Positions 19,875 through 32,258 of a stretch of DNA of 64,000 bases are shown here, piece by piece. The DNA comes from Brachionus manjavacas. Its lineage: Eukaryota > Rotifera > Eurotatoria > Ploima > Brachionidae. The stretch lies in contig JAHQIY010000015.1 of NCBI GenBank assembly GCA_019054805.1, positions 1,434,001-1,498,000 on the forward strand. Reading direction: 5' to 3'. The notes under the pieces were generated by a model. It did not search any database, had not been told where the DNA came from, and saw nothing but the letters and a program-made list of their open reading frames with translations. The translations under genes and the position numbers were made by a program. How positions within the stretch are numbered: position 1 is the first letter of the stretch; each line of letters opens with the position of its first letter.

Positions 19875-22800
19875 TTCGGCCCAAAATCTTGTTTTATTTT
19901 TATTTATTTAAAATGGGCCATACTGAAAATCTTTTATTCTCGTTCTAGAAAAAAATCGGAAAATATTTTATACTTTTTTAAGCTGAGAAAAAATTGGCGA
20001 CATAATTTTCTAATTTAGTTTCACTAAGATACCTTATCAAAAAATTATTTTCAAGAAGCAGTAAGAAAAATTTTATTTTATTTTTTATTGTGGAAAAAAA
20101 ATAATTTGTTCATCATCGAAATTAGTTTTTTTTCTTTGATCTGGCAACAAGTATCAAAATAAACTCACTAACAAAGGTTAAATCAATTTTTCCTATTCAA
20201 ATATCAAAATTAGCATAAAAAAATAAACAACAACTTTTAAAATTTAAATAAATAAAAATTTACTTAATATTTCAAATTTCTGCTTCATGTCAATTCTAAA
20301 AATTTAATTTAACTTTTCGAATTTATTTACTCTGCTGATTAATAGCATTTAAACCAGGAAAAGCTGCTAACTGCAATCAAAAAGAAGTAAACAAGGAAAC
20401 TCAATATTAATTTGGTTTGATATTTAATTAATAATTTTGCGCAAAAAGTCGAGTATAATATGTCACATTAATTTATTATGTTTTTTAAAAAATTTTCGCT
20501 GATTGTTTGAAAAAAAATTTATTATTTATTTAAAACAAAAACGTAGCTAGCATCCAAATTATTTTTTCTCGACATGGGGTGGTTTGCGGGGTTTTAAGTT
20601 AATTATTTTTTTATCTAACTAAAAAGCTAGATAATTTACTAAAAGTTAATGGGTTTTTTAAGTATTCCTAAAAGTGAAAGGCTTCCAAATTGTCAACTGT
20701 AATTAAAAATTGCATAAAAATTTAAATCTTGTCAAGTATCAGAATATTCAAAATATTAAAATCTAAATATTTCGATTTAACTTCCATTTATAGACACTTT
20801 AAATGACGTTTTAATTTTTTGAATTGCATCACATTTCTTTAACCAGACAATAATTCCGTCAAATGATAACTAATAAATTATTTCATTAATTTCAACTTAA
20901 GAACAGGCCTTTTATATATTTTTAAAATTTACTTTATTAAAACAAAAAAATCAATATTTAAAAAATATGTGCAAAAGATTAGATATATCTTGGTTTACAA
21001 AATAAATTATAATGAAAATATTTTAAAATCTATGTATATTCATATTTATCTTTTTATCCGATATTTCTCCAAATTCTCACCTAACTACTCAAATCCTTTT
21101 TGTTCATTCGATTAACAAAATTAGCTTTCAATATTCGAACTTCTTATGTTTCGTTATCTATTCTATTTTGTATAGATAAACTTCAATTAATTAATTTGAT
21201 TTAATTGAAATGGATCGAGCTTTATACTCGATACACAAACTTATTTTAAAATTCGCTCCATTAAACAAATATACTTTGGCTTTTAAAATTGATTGAAATT
21301 TTTTTGATCAAATTAAAAACCACATAAATAAGATACTAAGCGGTTTAAATCAGTAATAATATAGTTAATTTATCAAAAACAATTTTTTTTCCTAATGACG
21401 GTGAACAATTCTTAATTGACTGAATCGCTTGTTGAAACTAGCATATTTTCCCAATTTTTTTATTTTTCAAAAAAATTCACAAAATTTAATTTTCAAAACA
21501 AAATTAATTTATCAATAAAATTGCTCAAAGGGATCTTGTCATATATTATTATTATTTATTTATTCCGATTCCAGTTAGGCAATGCAAAATAGAAAGAAAA
21601 AAAAATAAAAGTTTTTTTTTAAAATATAAAATATGCATAATTTCAGTTTTAAAAATTAAAATGATTTTCTTAAATGTCCTCAAGTCATTTGGATCAACAA
21701 ATTCATCAATCTTAAGTAGCTATGATCTAATTGATTAGTATTTAGTAAAAAATAGTGTTTAATTTTAGCTTTTCACTTCCTGAAGCCTTAACATATGGCT
21801 AATTATCATTGATTTTTAACGCAATCTATTTTTAGATAAATTTTAAATAATCAAGCTTAATTAAAACTCAAAATAAGATAATTAAAATGCTGAAATTTTT
21901 CTCAACAAAAATTCAAAGTAAAAATGAAAAATGCATATTTTTTTCGATTACATTACCTCAAGAACAATAGATTTATTTTAAAAAAAGTTAAATATTTTAC
22001 CTCTTTTAATTATTAAAGCTTCAAGAGTTTTATTTGAGTAATTTAAATAAATAAAAATTCTAAGTTCGAAGAAATTTGAAATTATTCTTCAAGTGGCTTC
22101 AAATTAAAAAATAAAAATAAGGCAAAAGAAATATTTTTAAAACGATTGTTACTTGGAAAAGACTGATTATGAACAATTATATTTGAATCTGTTAATCAAG
22201 AATAGTAATGATTTTTACACATTTTATTCTTTAAATTTAAATTTAATAGTTTTAATTTAAAAAAATATAATCGAAAGGTTTAATCTAAATTATTTTAATA
22301 TAATTTATCTTAAATCGAATATTAAAAAAATAATTCCGATAGCAGTCTAACTATCAAAAATTAGAAACATTGCGTTGTCATTTTAAATCAAAAACCTTTG
22401 TTTTAAATTTAACACTATAAACAAACTAAATTAAATTTCAAAGCATTTTTAAATAGAAAAGAAATTCGATATTTCAGGATTTCTTATTAAAATTTTTTTC
22501 AGGTTTGTTGAATAGAAAATTAGAATTAAAACAATTCCAAACGTTGATGCATAATTTAGAAATATTTTGCAGTTAAATAAAAGAGTAAAAACAGATTTAA
22601 ATGTAGCAATTTTAAAATTAAATTAAAAAATTCCAGAGACCCTAATCTTTGACTCCTATACAATTTAATTCATTTTCTTTAAATTATTAGCTTTAAATCC
22701 TAAAAAAAAAGATTCAATTGTTGTATGGTCATGATGCATTTAAAAATTGGATTTTATCTTATTTTGTTGTTCATTCTTGTTAAATATTTTATTTAATAAA

Positions 22801-23271
22801 CTATGTTAGCTTAAACGAATTCTCTTTTTTCGGCACTCTATCACACAATGAATAAAGCTAACCCTAATTGAAAATAAATATATTTAACTGATTAGCTTAT
22901 AATTATCAATTGATTGTGAAGCTTATTCAGAATTTTATCAGTAAATGTAATTGACCATAGCTAAATTTTAATTTTAATTTATAGCAAAATGTAATTTCAA
23001 GTATACAAAAATAAATATATAATTTTTTACTTATCTTTAATCCTAATAAAAAAATAAAAAGCTTATTTAAGTTAATTAAAACAAACTTTTTGATTACTTC
23101 GATTTCATTCCTTTCAGTCAACAGATTAGTTAGTCTAATAAATATTGAAAACAAATCTAATAAAAATAATTTATGGTTATAAATAAAAGATAGGTATATA
23201 ATAAGATATAATTAAAATAGTCTTGAGAGTTTTTATTGATAAAAATTTACAAAAATTGTCTGTTCTCTTGT
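19875..23271. other. 3.4 kb intergenic DNA, no gene seen
   Basis: This stretch between the KCNQ start and the USP39 stop has no recognisable coding segment. Frames such as 22927-23154 (minus) are A+T-driven. The part next to 19875 should hold the KCNQ promoter. Confidence 0.55.
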
Positions 23272-25697
23272 TTATTTTTGAGCAGAACTTTGGGTATCAT
23301 TCTCATCATTGGACCTTTGCTCCCATATCTGAAAAAATGTTTTATTACACAAGTTTATCTTTTTTAAATTATACTTTTACTTGAATATAAGTCTCAGATA
23401 AAGTGATCATTTGAGGTAAAACATCGATTACATGCAAGTCTTGCATGTCGTACCAAGTTCCAGTTCCTTTATGCAAAATATGAACTCTATAGGTGCCCTT
23501 GTTCGGATCACCATCATGTACTATGTTGGCAATCAGATCATAAACCGTGTTTGGATTATTTTTTTTATTTTCCTCCGACAACAAATCGTTGAGATCCACA
23601 TTTCTATTCAAAATAAATATAAAAATTTTCAAATATTCAAAAATTTTGTTTTTTACTTGACAGAAAAATTAACAATAGTTGGATTTTTTTCCAGATAGAA
23701 CACATTTTTGGTAAATCTCTTCGAAAAATAAATTTAATTAAGAATTTATTTGCTAAAAAAACATTACCCTAAAGCACATAATTAGATAACGAGGCAGCTT
23801 AAGTAGCTCGTATTTTTTAATAAAATTTTCTTTGTATGTCTTGTATTCTATGGAAGTAACTCCGTCAAATTTGGTCAATATCTGCATCAATGGAACCTGA
23901 GGAATAATGCTTTCTTTTAATTCGTCGCGGAATAAGGGTGGCGATGGCAAATCCACAGACAAATATAGAAAAGGCTTTTCTTCTACTTTCTCCAAATAAT
24001 CTTCAGGTCTATACACTTGCTGTTCTGTACTTTCCTAATTTAAAATTTATTATTAAATTTTAAAATAAGGTATTCAACGCTCACGTCATTCAAAGGAGCA
24101 ATTTTTCTGGTATAAATTTTCATTTGACCCTGAAAAGTCTTGTATATAATACTGCTATTTTGACTCTTGGTACCATTAAGGGTTAAATGCAAACTATTCA
24201 ATAACCAAGACAAAAAATCAATTGGGTCAGCTTAAAGGAGAGAAATATTTCAAAATTTTAAAAAAAGTCAACAAAATCTACATTGCTGTGTAATTTGAAA
24301 TTTTTTTTTGCTGCATTTGACCACTGCTTGAAGCATTTCGTGTGGACTTACATGAGCTTTAAAATTTCTAGGGTTCCAAAGCTTACGCGTTAATTCACCA
24401 AATCTTTTGACCAAATTGATCATTATATCTCCGGGCGCTACCTTAATGTTCGCATAATTCTGCTCCCGAATAAAATAATCTCGCAGAGGTGGAACATTTA
24501 CCAAAGCCTGCAATACCACATTAGAATAGTCATTAGCCTTTATATTGTTCAAGCCGACTATGCCCGGCAAATAATGTGTTCCATCAAAAGCTCGTGACAA
24601 TTTTGAATTCATGTCCAATTGACTTATTTGCTCTTTAGTAAATGTTGGATTTAATACATACTTAAAAATAATTTTTTTAAATTGAACCTTTAAATTTGAC
24701 GGAAAAATATCTTTAAACAAAAAAGTGATTCTTCATGATATAACCCTAAATTTCTCTTAATTTCATAAAAATTTTTTTTTTACTTTGTTTTGTTTCCTTT
24801 AATTTTTTGAATAATTCATGCAAGTCCCATTAAAATTTTTTAATTAAAGCCAAGGTGCAAAGTTTAATAAAAGAATTTTTAAAGAAAAAAAATTTCACAT
24901 AGTTAAAAAATTGGTGATCTAGAAGTTAAATTATGGAAAAAATCGAAATTTTGTATTTTTATTTAGTTTCTATTATATTTTACTTTTAAAAATGAAAAAA
25001 GGGTCTAAAAAAAATTAAATTTTGAATTCCCAATTAAAATGTGCCTTTACAGCAACTTAATATTTTTTCATAAATTACGAAAGACTCGTGTATTCAATCT
25101 AATTTTTTTTCAATTTTTAATTAAGGGAAACAGTTTTTTCAGCAAATTTTTCAAAATTTAAACCTAAAAATTAAATAAAATTTAAAAACAAAATATTTTT
25201 GATCTTATTAAAATAGACAATAGTTTAAATTTAAAGAACTTACTTTTATGTCATCAAGGGACGAATCAATAACTTGATAGTTATCTGGTAAACAGTAGAA
25301 TTTATAAGTGTTAAGATTAATGTAAACATGATGACTCAATTCTACACTATGAGTGTATGCATGAGATTTTATTCCTCTGCCTTGGAAGTATTTTCCGCAA
25401 ACCAGACAAGCATAAACATTATTATTGGAGAGAGTAATTGAGCATAGTTTTTCAAAGTCAAAGTCAAGAACATTTCTGTTAATTGTGTCCAAGTAAGGAC
25501 ATTGTCTGCTTCGCGGATCAGATTCATCGTTGTCTTCACGGTATTTTATTTGCTCCACTTTGGCCTCAATTTTTATCTTTTCTGCAAAATAAAAACAAAA
25601 ATTAGAGAAAATTTTTTATTTATTTAAAGTTTTTACTAAAATTATCTGGTCCAACTTCCTGCTTAATACTTCTTTTGGGCACATAATCAGCATTCAT
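23272..25697 (-). CDS. USP39: USP39 / Sad1, tri-snRNP-associated ubiquitin-protease-like protein (catalytically dead)
   Basis: Eight exons: 25697-25637, 25581-25244, 24660-24282, 24230-24085, 24034-23768, 23718-23657, 23603-23381, 23328-23272; about 510 residues. USP39 is a component of the U4/U6.U5 tri-snRNP needed for pre-mRNA splicing in the nucleus. The N-terminal UBP zinc finger (CPYLDTINRNVLDFDFEKL, CLVCGKYFQGRG, SHAYTHSVELSHHV) is followed by the USP fold. Its normal Cys box is replaced by GLNNIKANDYSNVVLQAL, so there is no nucleophile, as in all USP39 proteins. GDIMINLVKRFGELTRKLWN, RNFKAHVSPHEMLQAVVKCS, PTIVNFSVKNVDL, NTVYDLIANIVHDG and DVLPQMITLSETYIQ match the family closely. The human-type long acidic N-terminus is missing. 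The gene diverges from VPS51. Confidence 0.96.
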
Positions 25698-25874
25698 TTT
25701 TTGCTTTAATTTTCAGAAATTTAAATTTAACACAAATTAGATTTAAAAAAAAAATGTTCATTTTACTATGCATACACTCATTATTTGTAACATGACTTGA
25801 AATATTTGCAAGCAAATTTCAAATCATAATTAGAAAAAAAAATTTATAAATTAGTTTTTATTATTTGTTGGCTA
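25698..25874. promoter_or_regulatory. 177-base bidirectional promoter region (USP39 / VPS51)
   Basis: The two start codons face away from each other with only 177 bases between them, so the 5' UTRs and both core promoters are compressed here, unless 5' leaders are added in trans. It is A+T-rich, with an A/T run at about 25740-25755; no defined motif could be named. Confidence 0.6.
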
Positions 25875-28800
25875 ATGACGGAGGACACAGAGAGAATAAA
25901 AAAGAAAAATCTGCTGCTAAGCTACTACAACCAAGATGATGCGCTTGCAGCGGGTGATTCGAACAGAAATTTGACTATGGCCAATTCAAGCCTAGACTCC
26001 GAGGTTCACATACACCTCAAGGATCCGTATGACATCAACTCGAATAGCTTTGAACCGGACCTTTTTCTTAAAAAATTAATAAAAGTACCCAGAATTTTTT
26101 GTTTATTTTTTGATTTTTTTTCAATGATTGAAGGAAAAAACTTTGCCAGAGATAATGGATTTTGAGAATGAGGTGGCTAAAGAGACAAGGCGCTTGGACA
26201 GCGAAATGCAAACTTTGGTGTCCGAAAATTACAACAAATTTATCAGTGCCACGGACACCATTCGTCAAATGAGAAGTGACTTTAAAAAAATGGAGGACGA
26301 AATGGAAAACCTAGTCTCGTTTATGTCTGACATTACCGAATTCAATGGGAAAATAAATACCACTTTTCACCACAAACGAAACGAAATATCTCGTTTAAGC
26401 GGAATAAACAATTTGCTAAAAAAACTCCAGTTTGTCTTCGAATTACCATCCAAGCTAAATGATTTTGTCGAAAAGGAACAATCGTACGCCAAAGCTGTCT
26501 ATTACTTTACCAAAGCCAAAAAGACTCTTGATCACTATAAACAAATGCCCACATTTAAAAATATTGAAGATGATTGTATGTTAATAATACAGGAGTTAAA
26601 AATAAAGTTATATGACCGGATTGATTTGGGCGACAGCAAGCCTAATGATATATTGGAGAGTGTGAACTTGTTGAGTCAATTGGGTGAGCCTGTTGAACAA
26701 CTCTCGACAAAATATATGAATAGAATTGAAAATTCGTTGGATCAAGATTTGAATTTGCTCAAACTAGACATTGATCTATTGGCAATTGATCAAAAAAATC
26801 ATAAAGATAGTACCAAGGTTCAATCGGCTATGGATATTCTTGAGTTTATTGATCATGGATGCAACAATTTCTTGGCAAATCTTAGTTCAGTCATTGAATC
26901 ATTTGCTTCTTTATTTTTGAATCAAAGAAATAGGTTTGTTTGGTTTGATTTTATTTTCAAAAAAAAAAATAAGATTTTTAAAATTTCATTCAAATAATTC
27001 ACTAAAAAAATCAAATAAAGTAACATATAATATTTCATTATAAGTTAATCTGCCACGGACAAGTCCCTGTAGAGTCGGGGTTCTAAAGTACCCGACTATG
27101 ACAGATGAGCTTTTGTTGAAGTAGAACATAGTTATTTAATATTAAATAGAAATATTAATTTAGAATAGATAAGTTATTTAAAAAATTGAAACAAATAAAT
27201 AATGCATTTTTTTTTAATTAAAGGTTTCGATTTATCAGTTATTGGAAAATCAGGTATTTTTTTTGGATCTATCCACTGATCAAATATTAAATCATAAATT
27301 AAAAATTATCTATCCATTTCTTAGCAAACTAAGACTCTTCAGTAATAGTTAGAGTATCTGAAACAATATTTGGAAACTTTTTAATTTTTGATTTTACAAC
27401 AAAAATTAAAAAGTTTTTTTGAAAAATATCAAATCTTTCTTTTTTAGTTTCAGTAAAAACTTATGTTATTTTTAAATTAAGTTTTTAATATTGTGATATA
27501 GCGACATCTTTATAAAGCGATATGCATATTGGAGTTGATGATCAATCCAAAATATCATTTCAATTTAGAGAGTAAGTGCTTAAATATTAAAATTAATCTT
27601 TGAATTAAATTAAACAAATTTGATGTAGCATCTTTTACATGTAATGTAGATTTAAAAATTTAAAAATTAAACCAAAAATTTTCGATACTTGTTAAAATCT
27701 ATTTTTAAATTTAAATTTAAAGACTGATTTAGTTTAAATTTTATTTAAAAAATTTATTTAAAAAATGTTGCTAAGAAATATCGATCTTTCCATTTTATTA
27801 CTTATTTGAAATTTATTGAATTTCGCTTAATATTTGTTTATTTTTTAAATCTACATTACATGTAAAGGATGTTAAATTAAAATTATTTAAATTAATTCAA
27901 AGATTAATTTTAATATTTAGAGACTTACTTTCTGAATTGAAATGATATTTTGAATTGATCATCAACTCCAATTTGCCTTTTATTAATGTGGTAAGAATAA
28001 GTATACAAATTACTTTTGTTAATTTTTTCTTGGTTCGATTTAAAAGTTAGATAAAAAATAATTTTTGAACATATCTGTTATTTTTAATTGTTTGCTTTCT
28101 TCATATGGATAATTGCTTCTAGCTATTATTATATCTATTAATTAATCTGAAATGGGTAAACCTTTTAATTAATAACTTAAATAGCAATGGCAGATACTTT
28201 TTTAAAATTGGATTCATTCATATGATTTTCATATTTGTTATTGAAATTCTTTATGGTACATACTTTTTTTAATTTTACCTGTAAGGTCATTTTAATTTTT
28301 AATTCTACTCTTTTAAACAAAGAAACAGTAATCTCTAATCATTTTGTTATAAAATGGATATTTTTTTCATCTAATTTAAAGCTTTTTTTTTTTTCAATAC
28401 TACGATATAATTTTAAATAGTGGAACTTTTGTAGGAACAAAAATGGTTCTAATAAATATTGCTGAGATTTTAAAAACTCGGTTTCATAATTGTATATACA
28501 AATTTAAGGTTGACAATCACTTTCATTGATATTTTGGACATTTTTGAAACTTAAATAAAAATTAAAAGCAGAAATTTTATATTTTTTTAAGCAAGTCTAA
28601 CTGAACCAAGTATAATTATTGAATGTGCATTTGTACATTTTTTGCTGAATTTTGCAGAATAGAAAAAAAAATTTAAAATTGAATTTGGAACCCATATAAT
28701 TTTTCAATTTTTCGAGTTTTAAAATATTTATGAATAATTTTAAAATATTTATAATAATAAAATAATTTTAATAATAATAAAATATTTATATTAAATAGTT

Positions 28801-31800
28801 TTAAAATATTTATGAAATATTTATGAATAATTTTAGAAAAACTTAGTAATGCATTTTGCATAGTTATGCATAGTTAAAGTTTTTCAATCGATTACATAAA
28901 TTAGTTTCATTTAAAACTTTTATTATATTATTTTCATTGAACAAAACGGCCCCTATTTTTCTAGGTATAAAATATATTTTTTTTATGTATCAAAATATTT
29001 AGGTATTAAATCAATAGGTATCAATATTTTTTATTAACTTGTCAAATTTTTTTTGGGGGTTCTATTTTATTTCGGTAAAATTTTTTATTATTCATTTAAC
29101 TTAGGTATCAACAAGTAAAATTTATGATCAAATTTCAAAATTTCAAAAATGCTCAAACTATTTTAAATGCGTAATTTCGTCATTTGCAAGATTACAAACG
29201 GCTATCCTCCATTAATATTTCTATTTAATAAGAAATTTGATCATAAATTTTTCTTTGCTGGTATCAACAACAAATTTAATTTTTAAATATTTTACAATTA
29301 TGTTTGATTAAAAATAAAAAAAAAATTTAAGTTTTCCTCTCAGCTTTTTTTTTATTTCGATTTCTTCAGCGTCTAATAAAGAATCATCAATACTATCTAT
29401 TTTTTTGATAGAAGGTTTGTTGCCTTTACAAATTCGAAACTTGATGATGATTCTTTCATTTTAAAATTTACTTACAGTACTGATTCGTCACGTGAAATTT
29501 TCGTAAATTTACCATACTTTACTTTGGCCAAAAAATGGCCGAATTTATGTTAATTTTGGTAAATTTTCACTCCAAAAAAAATTTCAGAGTTTCTATTGCT
29601 TTTTTTGACAAAATGAAAATTTACGTAAATTTTGACTTTTTTTCTTGTAAAAAAAAGGTGAAATTTTTTTGAAAGAATTTGTGAGAAAGAGAAATATTAA
29701 AAATGACGAGGAAGCAGTTGAGGAAATTTTAGAGTTTTAAAGAAAACTTACACCAGCTAAATGCCAAGTATACATTAATCATTTGAAAAAGGTATTTTTT
29801 TTTCAAATAAGATTTTCAAATAATAATAAATTAATAATAATAAGTAAATAATAATAAAGGTAATAAATATCGTGATAAAAAAAATGAAGATTGGTCAAAC
29901 TTCTAGGTCAAACAATGTCTTTGAAAAGCATTTTTTTATTAAATAAAATTAATTTACAAAATTTTACCCTTTTTTACAAGAAAAAAAGTCTAAATTTACG
30001 TAAATTTTCTTTTTGTCAAAAAAAGCAATAGAAACTCTGAAAGTGAAAATTTACCAAAATTTACATAAATTCGGCCATTTTTTGGCCAAAGTAAAATATG
30101 GTAAATTTACGTAAAATATTGAAAAATTTCGTAAATTTACGTAATTTTACGTAAATTCCACGTGACGAATCAGTACTGTATCAAAAAAATAATTAAAATA
30201 TGGATTTTAATATTTATTTATTTGTAGTATTCTTTCTTTTTATAATTTGTTAATTTTATTTTTTTTTGAAACCAACTGTTTATTAAATTTATCAGCAAGG
30301 AAAAAAATTGATACCACTAGAAAATATAAGCAAAAATACAAAAAAAGCTTGTAAGAATTCCATTTTAATTTTTCTATTTTTTATTCTCTATAAAGCTAAA
30401 TTTTAGTATATTTGATAATTATTTGAATAAAAAAATAAACTTATATTTTTAAACTTAAAAGTCGTATTAATTTTGTTCTATTTCTAGTGATTTCAACTAT
30501 TCGGTCAAAGATTCTGATTCGAATGACGAAAAACTAAATACTTTGATTAGAGCCTACTGGCTTAAGTATTGTGATTTAGTTCGAATGCGATTTGAAGTTG
30601 AAGTAAAAAGTAATAGCATTTTTTACATTTTGATTAACTTTTTGTGAAGCAAAACCTGGGAGAAAATACAATAATTGTTCGAGCTGTGGACAGATTTTAT
30701 CGTCGAATACAGACAATAAATAAGCAAATACCTAATGTTGATTTATCAGTGGAAGCAAGTAGCATTGCGCTCTATGTGGCTCAATTAAGGGTTAACTTTT
30801 ATTTGGAAATTCTAAAAAGTCATTTCAATGGTATAATTTGTCTTAATTAATTTTTTTGTCTCTAAATTGTAAATATTTTTGCCAGAATGTCTTATTGACC
30901 TGAGGCACCAGGTCGCACTCATTGGAAGTTCTAGTCAATCAGATAAAAAAATACAAAATTTACACGATGCCACTTTCAAATCATTAACAGAACAAATAAA
31001 AAATGTACTGGCAAATTTACAGGCGTTTATTGCGTCTGATTTAAGTTTCAGTGCCAAAGTTTACTTCAATGAACCCTTTTGCAAGACTTTTGTCCGAGAG
31101 AACCTTCTAGTGGCTTATCTCAAATTTATCGCTCAAACAGCTAATGAATATTCAGATGGATCTCATGATCCGATTCCAAGTGCGCTGCTTCTTATATTGT
31201 CTCGCCTTTGTCTTGAATTCGAATCTGTCGCCATTGATTACTTAGTAAAATATTTATTAAAAAGTTAAATTCTAAAAATTAATAAAAAAATCAAATTTTT
31301 TTTAGCTGACTCTTGCTGACGAGCAGTTCTTTATTAGCAATAAAAGTGGAATATCTAATAAAAAAGAATTGATCGAATTGTTTCGGGATTCAGCCAAGGT
31401 AAAAAATATAAAAATTTTTTTTAAATTTTATTTAACTTTTAAAAATAATTAATAGCTGTTGATTAATCATTATGTAAAAGTTCGAGGTATTAACATATCT
31501 CAGATGATACGAAAAAGTGTTGAGACACGTGACTGGCTTAACACAATTGAACCAAGAAATGTCAGAGCGGTTATGAAGCGCATAGTTGAAGATTTGACCA
31601 CCATAGAGTTACAAGTGGGTGAGCTCTTCGAAGCTGGCACTCGAAAGGAAAAAGGCAGTGATTCAAGTCGTAATACATTTATGACTAGGCAAACGCAGCG
31701 TAGCACTGCATGGAATTTTGGCCCCAATTCTGCAGATAACAAATTAATGAGCAACATTCAAAAATTGTTCGCTGAAAAAATCGAAATTTTCAGTCAAGTA

Positions 31801-32121
31801 GATTTTAATAAAATGTCTATTCTGACAGGAATTGTTAAAATAACTCTGAAAACATTCCTCGAATGTATCAGACTCAAAACATTTAGCAAATATGGTCTAC
31901 AACAGATTCAAGTCGATTGTCATTATCTACAATTGTATCTTTGGAGATTTGTGAATGACGAAAGGTGAGTTTAAAAAATTTTAAGAATTTTAATCAGAAT
32001 TTTTGTTTCTAGCTTAGTGTTTGTTTTGCTGGAAGAAATATTAAACAGTGCAATTAACCGATGCACTGATGTACAGCTAATGGAATCCAGAGTTGTTGAA
32101 CTGATCTGCGAAACAGTTTAA
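25875..32121 (+). CDS. VPS51: VPS51, subunit of GARP/EARP tethering complexes
   Basis: Eight exons: 25875-26084, 26134-26933, 30488-30602, 30650-30830, 30896-31245, 31306-31398, 31456-31964, 32013-32121; about 788 residues with matching phases. VPS51 joins VPS52-54 in tethering endosome-derived vesicles at the trans-Golgi and recycling endosomes. The N-terminal part has [19 protein letters not shown] and the hallmark [20 protein letters not shown] followed by [16 protein letters not shown] (coiled coil). Further conserved blocks are [15 protein letters not shown], the [10 protein letters not shown] exon, [20 protein letters not shown] and [20 protein letters not shown], and the C-terminal SRVVELICE. 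Intron 2 is 3.55 kb, far longer than the other introns (about 45-105 bases), and is filled with mobile elements. The stop is 137 bases before TMEM186. Confidence 0.95.
27048..27106. other. Small palindromic structured element in VPS51 intron 2
   Basis: In 59 bases of unusually high G+C three nested or serial stems can be drawn: ATCTG (27048-27052) with CAGAT (27102-27106); GGAC-AA-GTCC (27057-27066); AGTCGGG (27073-27079) with CCCGACT (27091-27097), loop gttctaaagta. The loop resembles a degenerate tRNA T-loop/B box but no full cloverleaf with an anticodon arm is possible. It could be a decayed tRNA, a SINE head or a small structured RNA. Confidence 0.4.
27524..27977. mobile_element. Foldback/MITE-like element with ~130-base inverted arms
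   Basis: The left arm (27524 to about 27660) and the right arm (about 27841 to 27977) are imperfect reverse complements. Shared blocks include ttggagttgatgatcaat at the outer ends, caaaatatcatttcaatt, and acatgtaatgtagattt at the inner ends. About 180 bases of A+T-rich spacer lie between. No coding part remains. This is typical of a non-autonomous DNA transposon or foldback element. A clear target duplication was not identified. Confidence 0.72.
29475..30178. mobile_element. Non-autonomous Tc1/mariner-type element, TA target duplication
   Basis: 704 bases bounded on both sides by TA and beginning and ending with the identical 20-base terminal repeat CAGTACTGATTCGTCACGTG. The inverted arms extend, with gaps, over about 185 (left) and 215 (right) bases and share ggccaaaaaatggccgaatt and gtttctattgcttttttt. 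In the centre (about 29670-29790, plus strand) a broken frame reads [18 protein letters not shown], a stop, then [17 protein letters not shown]. The second part resembles the end of a DDE transposase, so this is probably an internal-deletion derivative of a coding element. It sits inside VPS51 intron 2. Confidence 0.85.
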
Positions 32122-32258
32122 TTTATTTAAAAAGTTAATTTTATATTATTTAATAAATTTTTTTTATTTGAAACATTTTTAGTTCTCTAACTATTCTCCC
32201 TTAACGCGGAGTGGCAAAAAAAATTTAGAATTTAATAATTTCTTTTCCTTTCTAAGAA

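Noticed and set aside
22927..23154. 75-codon minus-strand frame
   Set aside because: Composition follows the A+T background; nothing conserved is visible.
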